Positions 16,114 to 24,234 are shown, counted from the first letter of the stretch. The stretch: 24,432 nt of DNA from UMGS1474 sp050946775 (GCA_050946775.1 JBMNVL010000014.1:1-24432); one strand, 5' to 3'. Numbers and translations: made by a program. The notes: generated by a model from the letters alone, not told the origin.

Positions 16114-17397
16114 TTGAAAAAGATGACCACCGGCACCACCTGCGTGCAGGGCGGATACCGGCCCGGCAACGGCGAGCCCCGGCAGGTGCCGATCATTCAA
16201 AGCACCACCTTCAAATACGACACCGGCGAGGCGATGGGCAAGCTGTTCGACCTCGAGGCGAACGGCTATTTTTACTCCCGGCTGCAAAACCCCACCGCCG
16301 ATACCGTCGCGGCCAAGATCTGCGCCATGGAAGGCGGCACGGCGGCCATGCTGACCTCGTCGGGGATGGCGGCCAATTTCCTAGCCACCTTCAACATCTG
16401 CGGCTGCGGCGATCACATCGTGTCGTCGGCGGCCATCTACGGCGGTACCTTCAACCTGTTCGCCGTCACCATGAAGCGGATGGGGATCGACGTCACCTTT
16501 GTCGATCCGCATTGCTCCGACGAGGAGCTGGAAGCGGCTTTCCGACCCGAGACCAAGCTGGTCTTCGGCGAAACCATCGCCAACCCGGCGCTGACGGTGC
16601 TGGACATCGAGCGGTTCGCCGCGGCGGCGCACGCCCACGGCGTGCCGCTGATCGTCGACAATACCTTCCCCACGCCGGTCAACTGCCGCCCCTTTGAATG
16701 GGGTGCCGACATCGTCACCCATTCCACCACCAAATACATGGACGGCCACGGCAGCGCCGTGGGCGGCGCCATCGTGGATTCCGGCCGGTTCGACTGGACG
16801 CAATATCCCGACAAATTTCCGGGGCTTTGCACCCCCGACGAGAGCTACCACGGGATCACCTACACCGAGCGGTTCGGGCTGGGCGGCGCGTACATCACCA
16901 AGGCGGTCGCCCAGCTGATGCGGGATCTCGGGGTTACCCCGGCGCCGATGAGCGCCTATATCCTCAATCTGGGGCTGGAAAGCCTTCACGTGCGGATGCG
17001 CCGCCACGCCGACAACGGTCTGGCGGTGGCGCGGTATCTTGCCGGTCACGACAAGGTGGCCTGGGTCAAATACCCCGGCCTGGAGGGCGACGCCGACTAC
17101 GCCCTGGCGCAGAAATACCTGCCGGGCGGCAGCTGTGGCGTGGTCAGCTTCGGGGTCAAGGGCGGCCGTGCCGCCGCCGCGGCCTTTATGGAGCGGCTGG
17201 AGCTGATCGCCATCGAGACCCACGTGGCCGACGCGCGCTCCTGCTGTCTGCATCCCGCCACCACCACCCATCGCCAGATGAGCGACGAGGAGCTGCTCGC
17301 CGCCGGCGTACCGGCCGATCTGGTGCGGATGTCGCTGGGGCTGGAGGACGCCGAGGATCTGATCGCCGATATCGAGCAGGCGCTGGCCGGGATTTGA
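16114..17397 (+). CDS. metY: O-acetylhomoserine sulfhydrylase (PLP-dependent)
   Basis: This enzyme converts O-acetylhomoserine and sulfide to homocysteine in the cytoplasm. The 427-aa protein has the Cys/Met metabolism PLP fold: SRLQNPTADTVAAKICAMEGG near the N-terminus, SSGMAANF, a cofactor-binding DNTFPTPVNCRP loop and the PLP lysine in HSTTKYMDGHG (Lys207). Its length and the SRLQNPT and GLCTPDESYHG-type segments fit OAH sulfhydrylase better than cystathionine gamma-synthase, and the following metA supports this. The TTG at 16114 is chosen as start because GGAG (16101-16104) lies 9 nt upstream; ATG 16123 is the alternative and ATG 16105 is too close to the Shine-Dalgarno. It is first in a metY-metA-ilvE operon. 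Confidence 0.9.
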   Translation: MKKMTTGTTCVQGGYRPGNGEPRQVPIIQSTTFKYDTGEAMGKLFDLEANGYFYSRLQNPTADTVAAKICAMEGGTAAMLTSSGMAANFLATFNICGCGDHIVSSAAIYGGTFNLFAVTMKRMGIDVTFVDPHCSDEELEAAFRPETKLVFGETIANPALTVLDIERFAAAAHAHGVPLIVDNTFPTPVNCRPFEWGADIVTHSTTKYMDGHGSAVGGAIVDSGRFDWTQYPDKFPGLCTPDESYHGITYTERFGLGGAYITKAVAQLMRDLGVTPAPMSAYILNLGLESLHVRMRRHADNGLAVARYLAGHDKVAWVKYPGLEGDADYALAQKYLPGGSCGVVSFGVKGGRAAAAAFMERLELIAIETHVADARSCCLHPATTTHRQMSDEELLAAGVPADLVRMSLGLEDAEDLIADIEQALAGI

Positions 17398-17420
17398 TTG
17401 CTGTTTGGCAGGGGTGGATT

Positions 17421-17477
17421 TCCATTACGTGTAATGGATGAGCGGTGCGTCTGCCTCCCTTGCCTAAAGGAGGAAAA
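17421..17477 (+). promoter_or_regulatory. metA leader: palindrome and hairpin masking the ribosome binding site
   Basis: TCCATTAC-GT-GTAATGGA (17421-17438) is a perfect palindrome in the 83-nt gap after metY. Just downstream, CCTCC (about 17454-17458) can pair with the Shine-Dalgarno GGAGG of metA (about 17469-17473). Translation could therefore be modulated, but no ligand or known RNA family is recognised. Confidence 0.4.
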
Positions 17478-17480
17478 TCA

Positions 17481-18410
17481 ATGCCCATCAAAATACCCAA
17501 CGATCTGCCGGCGGTGCAAACCCTGGCGGACGAAAACATTTTCGCGATGACCGAAACGCGGGCCATCACCCAGGACATCCGCCCGCTGCGGATCCTGATC
17601 CTCAATCTGATGCCCAAAAAGATCGAGACCGAGACCCAGCTTTGCCGGATTCTCGGCAACACCCCGCTGCAGATCGAGCTGACCTTGATCCGCACCGCCA
17701 CCCATCTGCCCCAGAACACCGCCCGGGATCATCTGCTGGCCTTTTACAAGACCTTCGACGACGTCAAAGAGGAAAAATTCGACGGGATGATCATCACCGG
17801 CGCGCCGGTGGAGCAGCTGGCGTTTGAAGAGGTGGACTACTGGCCGGAGCTGTGCGCCATTATGGAATGGAGCCGCACCCACGTCCACAGCACCCTGCAT
17901 ATCTGCTGGGGCGCGCAGGCGGGATTGTATTATCACTACGGCATCCCCAAGCGGCCGCTGGTGCACAAGCTGTTCGGGGTCTATCCCCACCGGGCGGACT
18001 ACGTCCGGTCCATGCTGCTGCGGGGATTTGACGACGTGTTCTACGTGCCGCACTCCCGCCATACCACCGTTGACCGCGCCGACGTGGAAGCAGTCGGCTC
18101 GCTGCGGGTGCTGGCGTCGTCCGAACGCACCGGGGTGTACATCGTTTCCACCGAGGGCGGCCGGCAGTTTTTCGTCACCGGCCACGCCGAGTACGATCCC
18201 GGTACGCTGGATGCCGAATACCGCCGGGATCTGGCCGCCGGGCTGGACATCGCGCCGCCCGAATACTACTATGAGGACGACGACCCGGCCAAGCCGCCAA
18301 TTGATCGCTGGCGGGCGCACGGGCATCTGCTGTACACCAACTGGCTGAACTATTTCGTCTACCAGTCCACCCCCTACGATCTGAAGGATCTGCAAGCCGA
18401 TCCCTCCTGA
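17481..18410 (+). CDS. metA: Homoserine O-acetyltransferase
   Basis: MetA acylates homoserine to start methionine synthesis. The 309-aa protein aligns along its whole length with the MetA/HTS family: MPIKIPNDLPA start, ILNLMPKKIETETQ, ITGAPVE, HICWGAQAGLYYHYGIPK, VTGHAEYD and LLYTNWLNYFVYQ. The nucleophile is Cys142, with His235 and Glu237 of the catalytic set. Residue 111 is Glu, which in characterised MetA proteins specifies acetyl-CoA rather than succinyl-CoA and fits the neighbouring metY. The start at 17481 has AAAGGAGG about 7 nt upstream and matches the family N-terminus. It is co-transcribed with metY (83-nt gap) and ilvE (32-nt gap). Confidence 0.95.
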   Translation: MPIKIPNDLPAVQTLADENIFAMTETRAITQDIRPLRILILNLMPKKIETETQLCRILGNTPLQIELTLIRTATHLPQNTARDHLLAFYKTFDDVKEEKFDGMIITGAPVEQLAFEEVDYWPELCAIMEWSRTHVHSTLHICWGAQAGLYYHYGIPKRPLVHKLFGVYPHRADYVRSMLLRGFDDVFYVPHSRHTTVDRADVEAVGSLRVLASSERTGVYIVSTEGGRQFFVTGHAEYDPGTLDAEYRRDLAAGLDIAPPEYYYEDDDPAKPPIDRWRAHGHLLYTNWLNYFVYQSTPYDLKDLQADPS

Positions 18411-18442
18411 TATATCCGCGAATAGAAAGGAAGTGTCCGACC

Positions 18443-19507
18443 GTGAATCTCACGATCACCAAAACCACCCATCCTCAAGCCAAGCCCGATCCCCATACCC
18501 TGGGCTTCGGCAAGGTGTTCACCGACCATATGCTGCGGGTCACGTATTCCCGCGAGCAGGGCTGGCACGACGCGCGCATCGTCCCCTTCGGGCCGCTGGA
18601 GCTGCATCCGGCGTCCACCGTGCTGCATTATGGCGCTGAAATTTTTGAGGGGCTCAAGGCCTACCGCCGGAGAGACGGGGTGGTCCAGCTTTTCCGTCCC
18701 ATCGAGAACATCCGCCGGATGAACCGCTCGGCCGAGCGGATGTGCCTGCCCCAGATCCCGGAGGAAGACGCCATGCAGCTGCTGACCGCCTTTGTGAAGC
18801 TGGAGCAGGACTGGACGCCCGATCAGCCGGGTACGTCGCTGTATCTGCGTCCCTTTATGTTCGGCAACGACGAAACACTGGGCGTCCACGGGGTGCATAA
18901 CGCGGAATTCGTCATCATCGCCTCTCCGGTGGGCAGCTATTACAAAGAGGGGATCAACCCGGTCAGGATCATGATCGAGGATCAGGACGTGCGCGCCGTG
19001 CGGGGCGGCACCGGCGAAGCCAAATGCGGCGGCAACTACGCCGCCAGCACCCGCGCCGGCGAGAGAGCCGAGCAAAAGGGCTATTCCCAGGTGCTGTGGC
19101 TGGACGGCGTGGAGCGCAAGTATATCGAGGAAGTCGGCGCCATGAACGTCATGTTCAAGATCGCCGGCGAGATCGTTACTCCCCAGTTGACCGGCTCCAT
19201 CCTGCCGGGCATCACCCGCAAATCCTGCATCGAGGTGCTCAAAAGCGAGGGCTATCCCGTCAGCGAGCGGCGGATCAGCGTCGACGAGTTGAGCGCCGCC
19301 ATGGAAAACGGCACGCTGGAAGAGGCGTGGGGCTGCGGTACCGCCGCGGTGGTGTCGCCCATCGGCGAGCTGTGCTACAAGGAGCACAAATACGTTGTCA
19401 ACAATGGCGAAATCGGGCCGGTCACCCGGCATTTGTACGATACCCTGACCGGGATCCAGTGGGGCGACAAAGAGGACGCCTTCGGCTGGACCATGCCCAT
19501 CGAATAA
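18443..19507 (+). CDS. ilvE: Branched-chain amino acid aminotransferase
   Basis: This fold-type IV PLP aminotransferase exchanges amino groups between glutamate and Leu, Ile or Val (or their keto acids). The 354-aa length and motifs match the large BCAT class: FGPLELHPASTVLHYG, EIFEGLKAYR, LYLRPFMFG, the PLP lysine in EAKCGGNYAAS (Lys194), QVLWLDGVERKYIEEVGAMN, GSILPGITRKS and WGCGTAAVVSPIG. The GTG at 18443 is preceded by AAAGGAAG at about 9 nt. It lies 32 nt after metA in the same operon and is followed by a strong terminator. In some Firmicutes this class also transaminates the keto acid of methionine, which could explain the methionine context (inference). Confidence 0.93.
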   Translation: MNLTITKTTHPQAKPDPHTLGFGKVFTDHMLRVTYSREQGWHDARIVPFGPLELHPASTVLHYGAEIFEGLKAYRRRDGVVQLFRPIENIRRMNRSAERMCLPQIPEEDAMQLLTAFVKLEQDWTPDQPGTSLYLRPFMFGNDETLGVHGVHNAEFVIIASPVGSYYKEGINPVRIMIEDQDVRAVRGGTGEAKCGGNYAASTRAGERAEQKGYSQVLWLDGVERKYIEEVGAMNVMFKIAGEIVTPQLTGSILPGITRKSCIEVLKSEGYPVSERRISVDELSAAMENGTLEEAWGCGTAAVVSPIGELCYKEHKYVVNNGEIGPVTRHLYDTLTGIQWGDKEDAFGWTMPIE

Positions 19508-19514
19508 GACGCAT

Positions 19515-19553
19515 AAAAAGCCGGGCGATCCATCGGATCGCCCGGCTTTTTTC
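19515..19553. terminator. Bidirectional terminator between ilvE and asnS
   Basis: AAAAAGCCGGGCGATCC (19515-19531) pairs with GGATCGCCCGGCTTTTTT (19535-19552), with a 3-nt loop. It lies between the convergent stops of ilvE (19507) and asnS (19585). Confidence 0.92.
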
Positions 19554-19584
19554 GTTATTTCGCGGTGGGTCTTGTTGCCAAATC

Positions 19585-20973
19585 TTAAAATTCCGCCGTG
19601 CCGACGGTGCGGGGGAAGGGGATGACGTCCCGGATGTTCTGCATCCCGGTCAGATACATGATCGCCCGCTCAAAGCCCAGTCCGTAGCCGGAATGCTTGT
19701 TGCCGCCGTACCGGCGCAAATCGAGATACCACCAGTAGTCCTCTTCCTTGAGCCCCAGCTCCTTCATTCGCGCCTGCAGCAGCTCCAGCCGCTCCTCCCG
19801 CTGACTGCCGCCGATGATCTCGCCGATGCCCGGCACCAGACAGTCCATCGCCGCGACGGTCTTGCCGTCGTCGTTGAGCCGCATATAAAACGCCTTGATC
19901 TCCTTGGGATAATCGGTGACGAAGACCGGGCGCTTGAAGACCACCTCGGTGAGATACCGCTCGTGCTCGGTCTGCAGATCGCTGCCCCATTCCACCGGGA
20001 ACTCGAACTGATCGTTGTGCTGCTTGAGGATCTCGATCGCCTCGGTGTAGGTTACCCGGCCAAAGTCGGAGTTGGCCACCCCTTCCAGCCGTTCGATCAG
20101 CCCCTTGTCGACGAACTGGTTGAAAAAGGCGATCTCCTCCGGCGCGTTGTCCAGCACGTACCGGATGACGTATTTGAGCATATCCTCGGCCAGCGCCATG
20201 TCGTCGTTCAGATCGGCAAAGGCGATCTCCGGCTCGATCATCCAGAATTCCGCCGCGTGGCGGGTGGTGTTGGAGTTTTCGGCGCGGAAGGTCGGTCCGA
20301 AGGTGTAGACGTTGCGAAACGCCATGGCGTAGGTTTCCACACTCAGCTGACCGCTGACGGTCAGGTTGGTGCTCTTGCCGAAGAAATCCTGGCTGTAATC
20401 CACCTTGCCGTCGACCATCGGCGGATTTTGCGGGTCGATGGTGGTCACCCGGAACATCTCGCCGGCGCCTTCGCAGTCGCTGCCGGTGATGATGGGGGTG
20501 TGGACGTAAACGAAGCCCCGCTCGTTGAAGAATTTGTGGATGGCGAAGGCTGCCAGACTGCGCACCCGGAAGACCGCCGAAAAGGTGTTGGTGCGGGGAC
20601 GCAGATAGGCGATGGAACGCAGAAATTCAAAGGAATGCCGCTTTTTCTGCAGGGGATAATCCGGGGTGGACAACCCCTCCACGGCGATGGCGTCGGCGTG
20701 GATCTCAAAGGGCTGCTTGGCCTCGGGAGTCAGCACCAGCGTGCCGGTGACGTTCAGCGCCGCGCCAACGTTCATCGAGGCGATCTCCTTGTAGTTGGGG
20801 ACGTTTTTCTCCTCGAACACCACCTGGATGTTCTTGAAGAAGGTGCCGTCGTTGAGCTCGATGAACCCGAAGACGTTGGACGCGCGGATGGTGCGGATCC
20901 AGCCCGACAGCTCCAGCGTTTGGCCGGAAAGCGCCGCCGGATCGGCGAAAATGGTCTTGACAGTTGTTTTCAT
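19585..20973 (-). CDS. asnS: Asparaginyl-tRNA synthetase
   Basis: AsnS attaches asparagine to tRNA-Asn in the cytoplasm. The 462-aa length is typical. The N-terminal OB-fold anticodon-binding domain (about 1-110, LELSGWIRTIRAS, GFIELNDGT) is followed by the class II catalytic core. This contains ITGSDCEGAGEMF near 158-170, motif 2 FRAENSNTTRHAAEFW near 229-244 and motif 3 GYGLGFERAIMYLTG near 430-444. The start at 20973 has AAGGAGG 9 nt upstream. It lies downstream of asnA on the same strand, separated by 204 nt that carry the dispersed repeat. No promoter of its own was seen, so it probably belongs to an asnA-asnS transcription unit, although the repeat could affect read-through. Confidence 0.95.
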   Translation of the reverse strand: MKTTVKTIFADPAALSGQTLELSGWIRTIRASNVFGFIELNDGTFFKNIQVVFEEKNVPNYKEIASMNVGAALNVTGTLVLTPEAKQPFEIHADAIAVEGLSTPDYPLQKKRHSFEFLRSIAYLRPRTNTFSAVFRVRSLAAFAIHKFFNERGFVYVHTPIITGSDCEGAGEMFRVTTIDPQNPPMVDGKVDYSQDFFGKSTNLTVSGQLSVETYAMAFRNVYTFGPTFRAENSNTTRHAAEFWMIEPEIAFADLNDDMALAEDMLKYVIRYVLDNAPEEIAFFNQFVDKGLIERLEGVANSDFGRVTYTEAIEILKQHNDQFEFPVEWGSDLQTEHERYLTEVVFKRPVFVTDYPKEIKAFYMRLNDDGKTVAAMDCLVPGIGEIIGGSQREERLELLQARMKELGLKEEDYWWYLDLRRYGGNKHSGYGLGFERAIMYLTGMQNIRDVIPFPRTVGTAEF

Positions 20974-21016
20974 GGGGGTATGCCTCCTTAAAACAGGTTA
21001 AATTCCAACTTATCCA

Positions 21017-21153
21017 GGCCCCCTCTGACGAGGGGGCTGTCACGGCGATAGCCGTGACTGGGGGAGAGATAACGGGACTTGCGGGAATCCCTCTCTTCGT
21101 CTTTCGCCTGACGCGTTCGCCCGGCGATCCACCTCCCTCGTCAGAGGGAGGCA
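21017..21153. repeat. Dispersed palindromic repeat (MITE- or REP-like), full copy
   Basis: The roughly 137-bp element has palindromic ends. GCCCCCTCTGACGAGGGGGC is at the left, and at the right CCTCCCTCGTCAGAGGGAGG; the ends are inverted relative to each other around CCTCTGACGAGGG. Inside lies the hairpin GTCACGGC-GATA-GCCGTGAC-like segment (about 21039-21058) and sequence shared with positions 1-65 of this window. It sits between asnA and asnS and has no ORF, so it would need a transposase in trans or be a structural RNA/DNA repeat. Confidence 0.75.
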
Positions 21154-21177
21154 AAGACAACCCTTGATTTCCGGCTT

Positions 21178-22185
21178 TTACAACAGATGGATGCCGGCGG
21201 TTTCGCAGATCCGGACGGTCTCGTCGTCCCAGATGCTGCACTGCACCTCGCCGATGTGGGCGCAGCCCATCATCAGCATACACAGCCGGGATTGGCCGAT
21301 GCCGCCGCCGACGGTCAGGGGCAGCTCGCCCTTTAAGAGCATTTGGTGGAAGGGCAGCGCCCGGCGGTCGTCGCACCCGGCGAGGGTCAGCTGGCGGTCG
21401 AGCGATTGGGCGTCCACCCGGATGCCCATCGAGGACACCTCCAGCGCCCGGTTCAGGGTATCGTGCCAGAAGAAGATGTCGCCGTTCAACTGCCAGTCGT
21501 CGTAATCCGGCGCCCGGCCGTCGTGGGGTTTGCCGGAACGAAGCGCCCCGCCGATCTGCATGATGAAGGCGGTCTTGTGCTCCTTGACGAAGGCGTTTTC
21601 CCGCTCGGACGGGGTCAGCTCCGGCCAGCGATCCTCCAGTTCCTGCGACGTGACGAAGGCCACGTCGGGCGACAGCTGGGTGGTCAGCTGGGGAAACCGC
21701 ACCAGCAGCCGGTCGTGGGTGGCGCAGATCGCTTTGACGATCTCCTTGACGATCAGCCGCAGATGCGCCAGAGTGCGGGTCTCGGGGGTGATGATCTTCT
21801 CCCAGTCCCACTGGTCGACGTAGACCGAGTGGAGGTTGTCCAGCACCTCGTCCCGGCGGATGGCGTTCATATCGGTGTACAGACCCGAGCCGACCTTGAA
21901 ATCGTAGCGCTTGAGCGCCAGCCGCTTCCATTTGGCCAGCGAATGGACGATCTGCGCGTCGGCGTCGGCGTCGGGAATGTGAAAATCCACCGGCCGTTCC
22001 ACGCCGTTGAGATTGTCGTTGAGCCCCGATTCCTCGGTGACGAACAGCGGCGCCGATACCCGCTTGAGATTGAGCGCCGCGGAAAATTCTTCCTGGAAGG
22101 TTTGCTTGATGGTGGCGATGGCCCGCTGGGTGTCGTACTGGTCAAGAATCTGCCGGTATCCCGCGGGGACAACGACCTTGCTCAT
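21178..22185 (-). CDS. asnA: Aspartate-ammonia ligase (AsnA type)
   Basis: AsnA makes asparagine from aspartate, ammonia and ATP, with AMP and pyrophosphate as by-products. It is related to class II aminoacyl-tRNA synthetases. The 335-aa length equals the usual size. Family segments seen in order are QRAIATIKQTFQEEFSAALNL, VSAPLFVTEESGLNDNLNGVERPV, KWKRLALKRY, GLYTDMNAIRRDE, SVYVDQWDWEK, GDIFFWH, SSMGIRVD and LTVGGGIGQSRLCM (ATP site). The start at 22185 has AAAGGA about 9 nt upstream and matches the family N-terminus; a longer in-frame ATG at 22260 lies over the promoter and is rejected. It is the first gene of a probable asnA-asnS unit. Confidence 0.95.
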   Translation of the reverse strand: MSKVVVPAGYRQILDQYDTQRAIATIKQTFQEEFSAALNLKRVSAPLFVTEESGLNDNLNGVERPVDFHIPDADADAQIVHSLAKWKRLALKRYDFKVGSGLYTDMNAIRRDEVLDNLHSVYVDQWDWEKIITPETRTLAHLRLIVKEIVKAICATHDRLLVRFPQLTTQLSPDVAFVTSQELEDRWPELTPSERENAFVKEHKTAFIMQIGGALRSGKPHDGRAPDYDDWQLNGDIFFWHDTLNRALEVSSMGIRVDAQSLDRQLTLAGCDDRRALPFHQMLLKGELPLTVGGGIGQSRLCMLMMGCAHIGEVQCSIWDDETVRICETAGIHLL

Positions 22186-22231
22186 ACGCGCACGTCCTTT
22201 CTGTATGATAATATAGGGAATATTTCTGTTA

Positions 22232-22260
22232 ATCATACCGCAAATCGAACGTGAAGTCAA
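22232..22260 (-). promoter_or_regulatory. Sigma-A promoter of asnA
   Basis: On the minus strand TTGACT (22255-22260), a 17-bp spacer and TATGAT (22232-22237) form a strong promoter about 47 nt upstream of the asnA start. The leader is too short to hold an Asn T-box. Confidence 0.85.
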
Positions 22261-22271
22261 CCCGTTGACGG

Positions 22272-22333
22272 AAAAAAGCCCCCGGTCGAAGGGACGTGCA
22301 AATCAGAGATTTGCGCGCCCCGACCGGGGGCTC
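22272..22333 (-). terminator. Long composite terminator of the LRR gene
   Basis: AGCCCCCGGTCG (22277-22288) pairs with CGACCGGGGGCT (22321-22332). A second hairpin, GCAAATC-AGA-GATTTGC (22298-22314), is nested inside. On the minus strand the outer stem is followed by a run of T. It ends about 10 bp before the asnA -35 box. Confidence 0.85.
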
Positions 22334-22339
22334 GGCGGT

Positions 22340-23068
22340 TCAGCGGGCCGTGGCCGCGCTGTTTTTGTCGCCGTCGGACGACAGGGACGCCTGCGCCGAC
22401 GGCGGACAGTGCCAAAACGCGTACGCGCCTACCGTCAAAGGCGGCGCGGCAAAATCCAGCCGGGTCAGGGCGGCGCATTCGGCAAAGGCGAAGGCGCCGA
22501 CGGTCTGCAGCCCGGCGGGCAGGGTGACGCCGGTCAACCCGACGCAGCGGTGAAAGGCGTGGTCGGCGATCCGGCGCACCGGGGCGGGAACGCGGTATTT
22601 GCCCCGCCGGCCGACGGGACAGGCGATCAGCGTTTGCCCCGTCTTGTCGAACAACACCCCGTCCGCCGCCGAAAACCGGGGGTTGGCGGGGTCGACGGTG
22701 ATGGCGGTCAACGACGGGCATCCCTGCAGCGCCGTCCAGGACAACGCGGTCAGACTGGCGGGCAGATGGATCGCGGTCAGCTCGCGGCATCCGAAAAAGG
22801 CGAAGGCGCCGATTTCCGGCACGCCCTCCATCACCTTGATTTGGCGGACAGGCAATCCGACGAACGGCCCGCTTGGCCGTCCGGCGGCGTCCAGCGGGTC
22901 GGCCCGGCCAGGCACGGCGCCGCCCCGGATCCACAGGCAGCCCTCTTCGTCCAGCCGCCACTCGGCTTTCGGAGAACGGGTGCCGCCGGCCTCGCCGGAG
23001 GGCGCGGTGGGAGTCACGTCCCCCGGCGAGGACTTGGGCGGCCGAGAAAAGGAAAAGAAACGCATCAT
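22340..23068 (-). CDS. BspA-type leucine-rich repeat protein
   Basis: This 242-aa protein has about five LRR_5 (BspA-like) repeats of about 23 residues from residue 78 onward. Recognisable units are IGAFAFFGCRELTAIHLPAS, the insert NPRFSAADGVLFDKTGQTLI typical of BspA proteins, ADHAFHRCVGLTGVTLPAG and VGAFAFAECAALTRL. The first 50 residues are low-complexity and no signal peptide or anchor is seen, unlike most surface BspA proteins, so it may be cytoplasmic. AAGGAG lies 6 nt from the ATG at 23068; the next ATG (23065) is equally possible. Function is unknown; LRRs usually bind proteins. It lies between spoVAD and asnA with its own terminator. Confidence 0.75.
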   Translation of the reverse strand: MMRFFSFSRPPKSSPGDVTPTAPSGEAGGTRSPKAEWRLDEEGCLWIRGGAVPGRADPLDAAGRPSGPFVGLPVRQIKVMEGVPEIGAFAFFGCRELTAIHLPASLTALSWTALQGCPSLTAITVDPANPRFSAADGVLFDKTGQTLIACPVGRRGKYRVPAPVRRIADHAFHRCVGLTGVTLPAGLQTVGAFAFAECAALTRLDFAAPPLTVGAYAFWHCPPSAQASLSSDGDKNSAATAR

Positions 23069-23106
23069 AGCAGACTCCTTGTCGGCAGTCGGATGTGGTT
23101 TCTTTC

Positions 23107-23112
23107 ATTATA
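23107..23112 (-). promoter_or_regulatory. Possible -10 box of the LRR gene
   Basis: TATAAT on the minus strand lies about 39 nt upstream of the ATG at 23068. No convincing -35 box is found at 16-18 bp (ATAACG or AATAAC), so the sigma factor is uncertain. Confidence 0.4.
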
Positions 23113-23191
23113 CCGCCTTTGCCTGGGCGCGTTATTCGATTTTGCGTATGGAATATTCCGCCAGCGGATAGACTATTGCCCCGGCGGATAT

Positions 23192-23210
23192 CGCCCGGTC
23201 ATCCCGGGCG
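23192..23210 (-). promoter_or_regulatory. GC-rich hairpin over the spoVAD stop codon
   Basis: CGCCCGG-TCATC-CCGGGCG is a 7-bp inverted repeat that includes the TGA of spoVAD. There is no T-tract, so it may stabilise the 3' end of the mRNA rather than terminate it. Confidence 0.35.
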
Positions 23211-24221
23211 GTCGTCGACCACCAGATGGATCAGGTGGGCGATGCCGGGGATGCTTTCCCCCTGCTGGGTGGAGGTGGGGGACATCAGCGCGCCGGTGGC
23301 GATAAAGAGGATATCGCGCAAGACCCCCTTTTCCATCTGCTCGAGCAGATAACCGCACAGCACCGACGCCGAGCAGCCGCATCCCGAACCGCCGGCGTGG
23401 ACGTCCTGGGTCTGGCGGTCAAACAGCATCAGCCCGCAGTCGTCGTGGTTTTTGGAAACGTCGATCCCCTGCCGCTCGAGCAGTTGGCGCATCAGCTCGC
23501 TGCCCACCGCCCCCAGATCGCCGGTGACGATCCGGTCGAACCGGTCGGGCGAGGCGCCGGTGTCCCCCAAAAACCGCTGGAGGGTATCGGCGGCGGCCGG
23601 CGCCATGGCGGCACCCATGTTGTTGGCGTCGGTGATCCCGAGATCCATGATCCGGCCGACGCAGATATCGGCGATCCGCACCCCGGCGCCGCCCATGCCC
23701 ACCACCGCGCAACCCGCCGCCGTCGCCGTCCACTGGGAGGTTTGGGGGCGTTGGCCGCCGTATTCCAGCGGATAGCGGAATTGCCGCTCGGCGGTGCAAA
23801 AATGGGAGGAGGTCACGGCGGCGCACAGATCGGCGGCGCCGCTGTCGACGAAGATCGCCGCCATCGCCAGCGTCTGCGCCATGGTGGAGCAGGCGCCGAA
23901 CTGCCCCAGCAGGGGCACGGCGTATTCCCGCAGCCCGAAGGTGGAGGCGATGTTCTGGTTGAGCAGATCCCCGGCGAAGAGATACTGGATCTGGGACGGG
24001 GAGAGTCCCGCCTTGTCCACCGCCCGGGAAAACGCTTCCCGCTGAAGAGCGCTTTCCGCCTTTTCCCAAGTCTTTTCGCCCAGGGTGGTGTCTTCAAAGA
24101 CATGGTCGAAATGGGCGCCAAGCGGCCCCTCGCCCTCTTTTTTGCCGCCCACGGCGGCCCGGCCGAGGATCCCCGGACGACCCGACAGGGTGACGGTGTA
24201 GCGGCCCGTGCGTTCCGGCAT
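23199..24221 (-). CDS. spoVAD: Stage V sporulation protein AD
   Basis: SpoVAD is a thiolase-fold protein of the spore SpoVA channel. It binds dipicolinic acid for uptake into the forespore and release at germination, at the inner spore membrane. The 340-aa length equals the usual size. Family segments include FEDTTLGEKTWEKAES, YLFAGDLLNQNIAS, GQFGACSTMAQTL, SSHFCTAERQFRYPLEYGGQ, TGDLGAVGSELM and HAGGSGCGCSASVL. The start at 24221 has AAGGAGGG 7 nt upstream and follows the stop of spoVAC by 13 nt. It is co-transcribed with spoVAC, probably under a forespore sigma factor. The usual downstream partner spoVAE is absent here. Confidence 0.95.
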   Translation of the reverse strand: MPERTGRYTVTLSGRPGILGRAAVGGKKEGEGPLGAHFDHVFEDTTLGEKTWEKAESALQREAFSRAVDKAGLSPSQIQYLFAGDLLNQNIASTFGLREYAVPLLGQFGACSTMAQTLAMAAIFVDSGAADLCAAVTSSHFCTAERQFRYPLEYGGQRPQTSQWTATAAGCAVVGMGGAGVRIADICVGRIMDLGITDANNMGAAMAPAAADTLQRFLGDTGASPDRFDRIVTGDLGAVGSELMRQLLERQGIDVSKNHDDCGLMLFDRQTQDVHAGGSGCGCSASVLCGYLLEQMEKGVLRDILFIATGALMSPTSTQQGESIPGIAHLIHLVVDDRPG

Positions 24222-24234
24222 ACGGCGTCCCTCC

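Noticed and set aside
22186..22260. Asn T-box or longer AsnA N-terminus
   Set aside because: The promoter -10/-35 lies within this segment, leaving a leader of only about 40 nt and placing the longer start upstream of transcription.
23174..23202. Remnant spoVAE start overlapping the spoVAD stop
   Set aside because: The ATG gives only MTGRYPPGQ before a stop and shows no similarity to SpoVAE.
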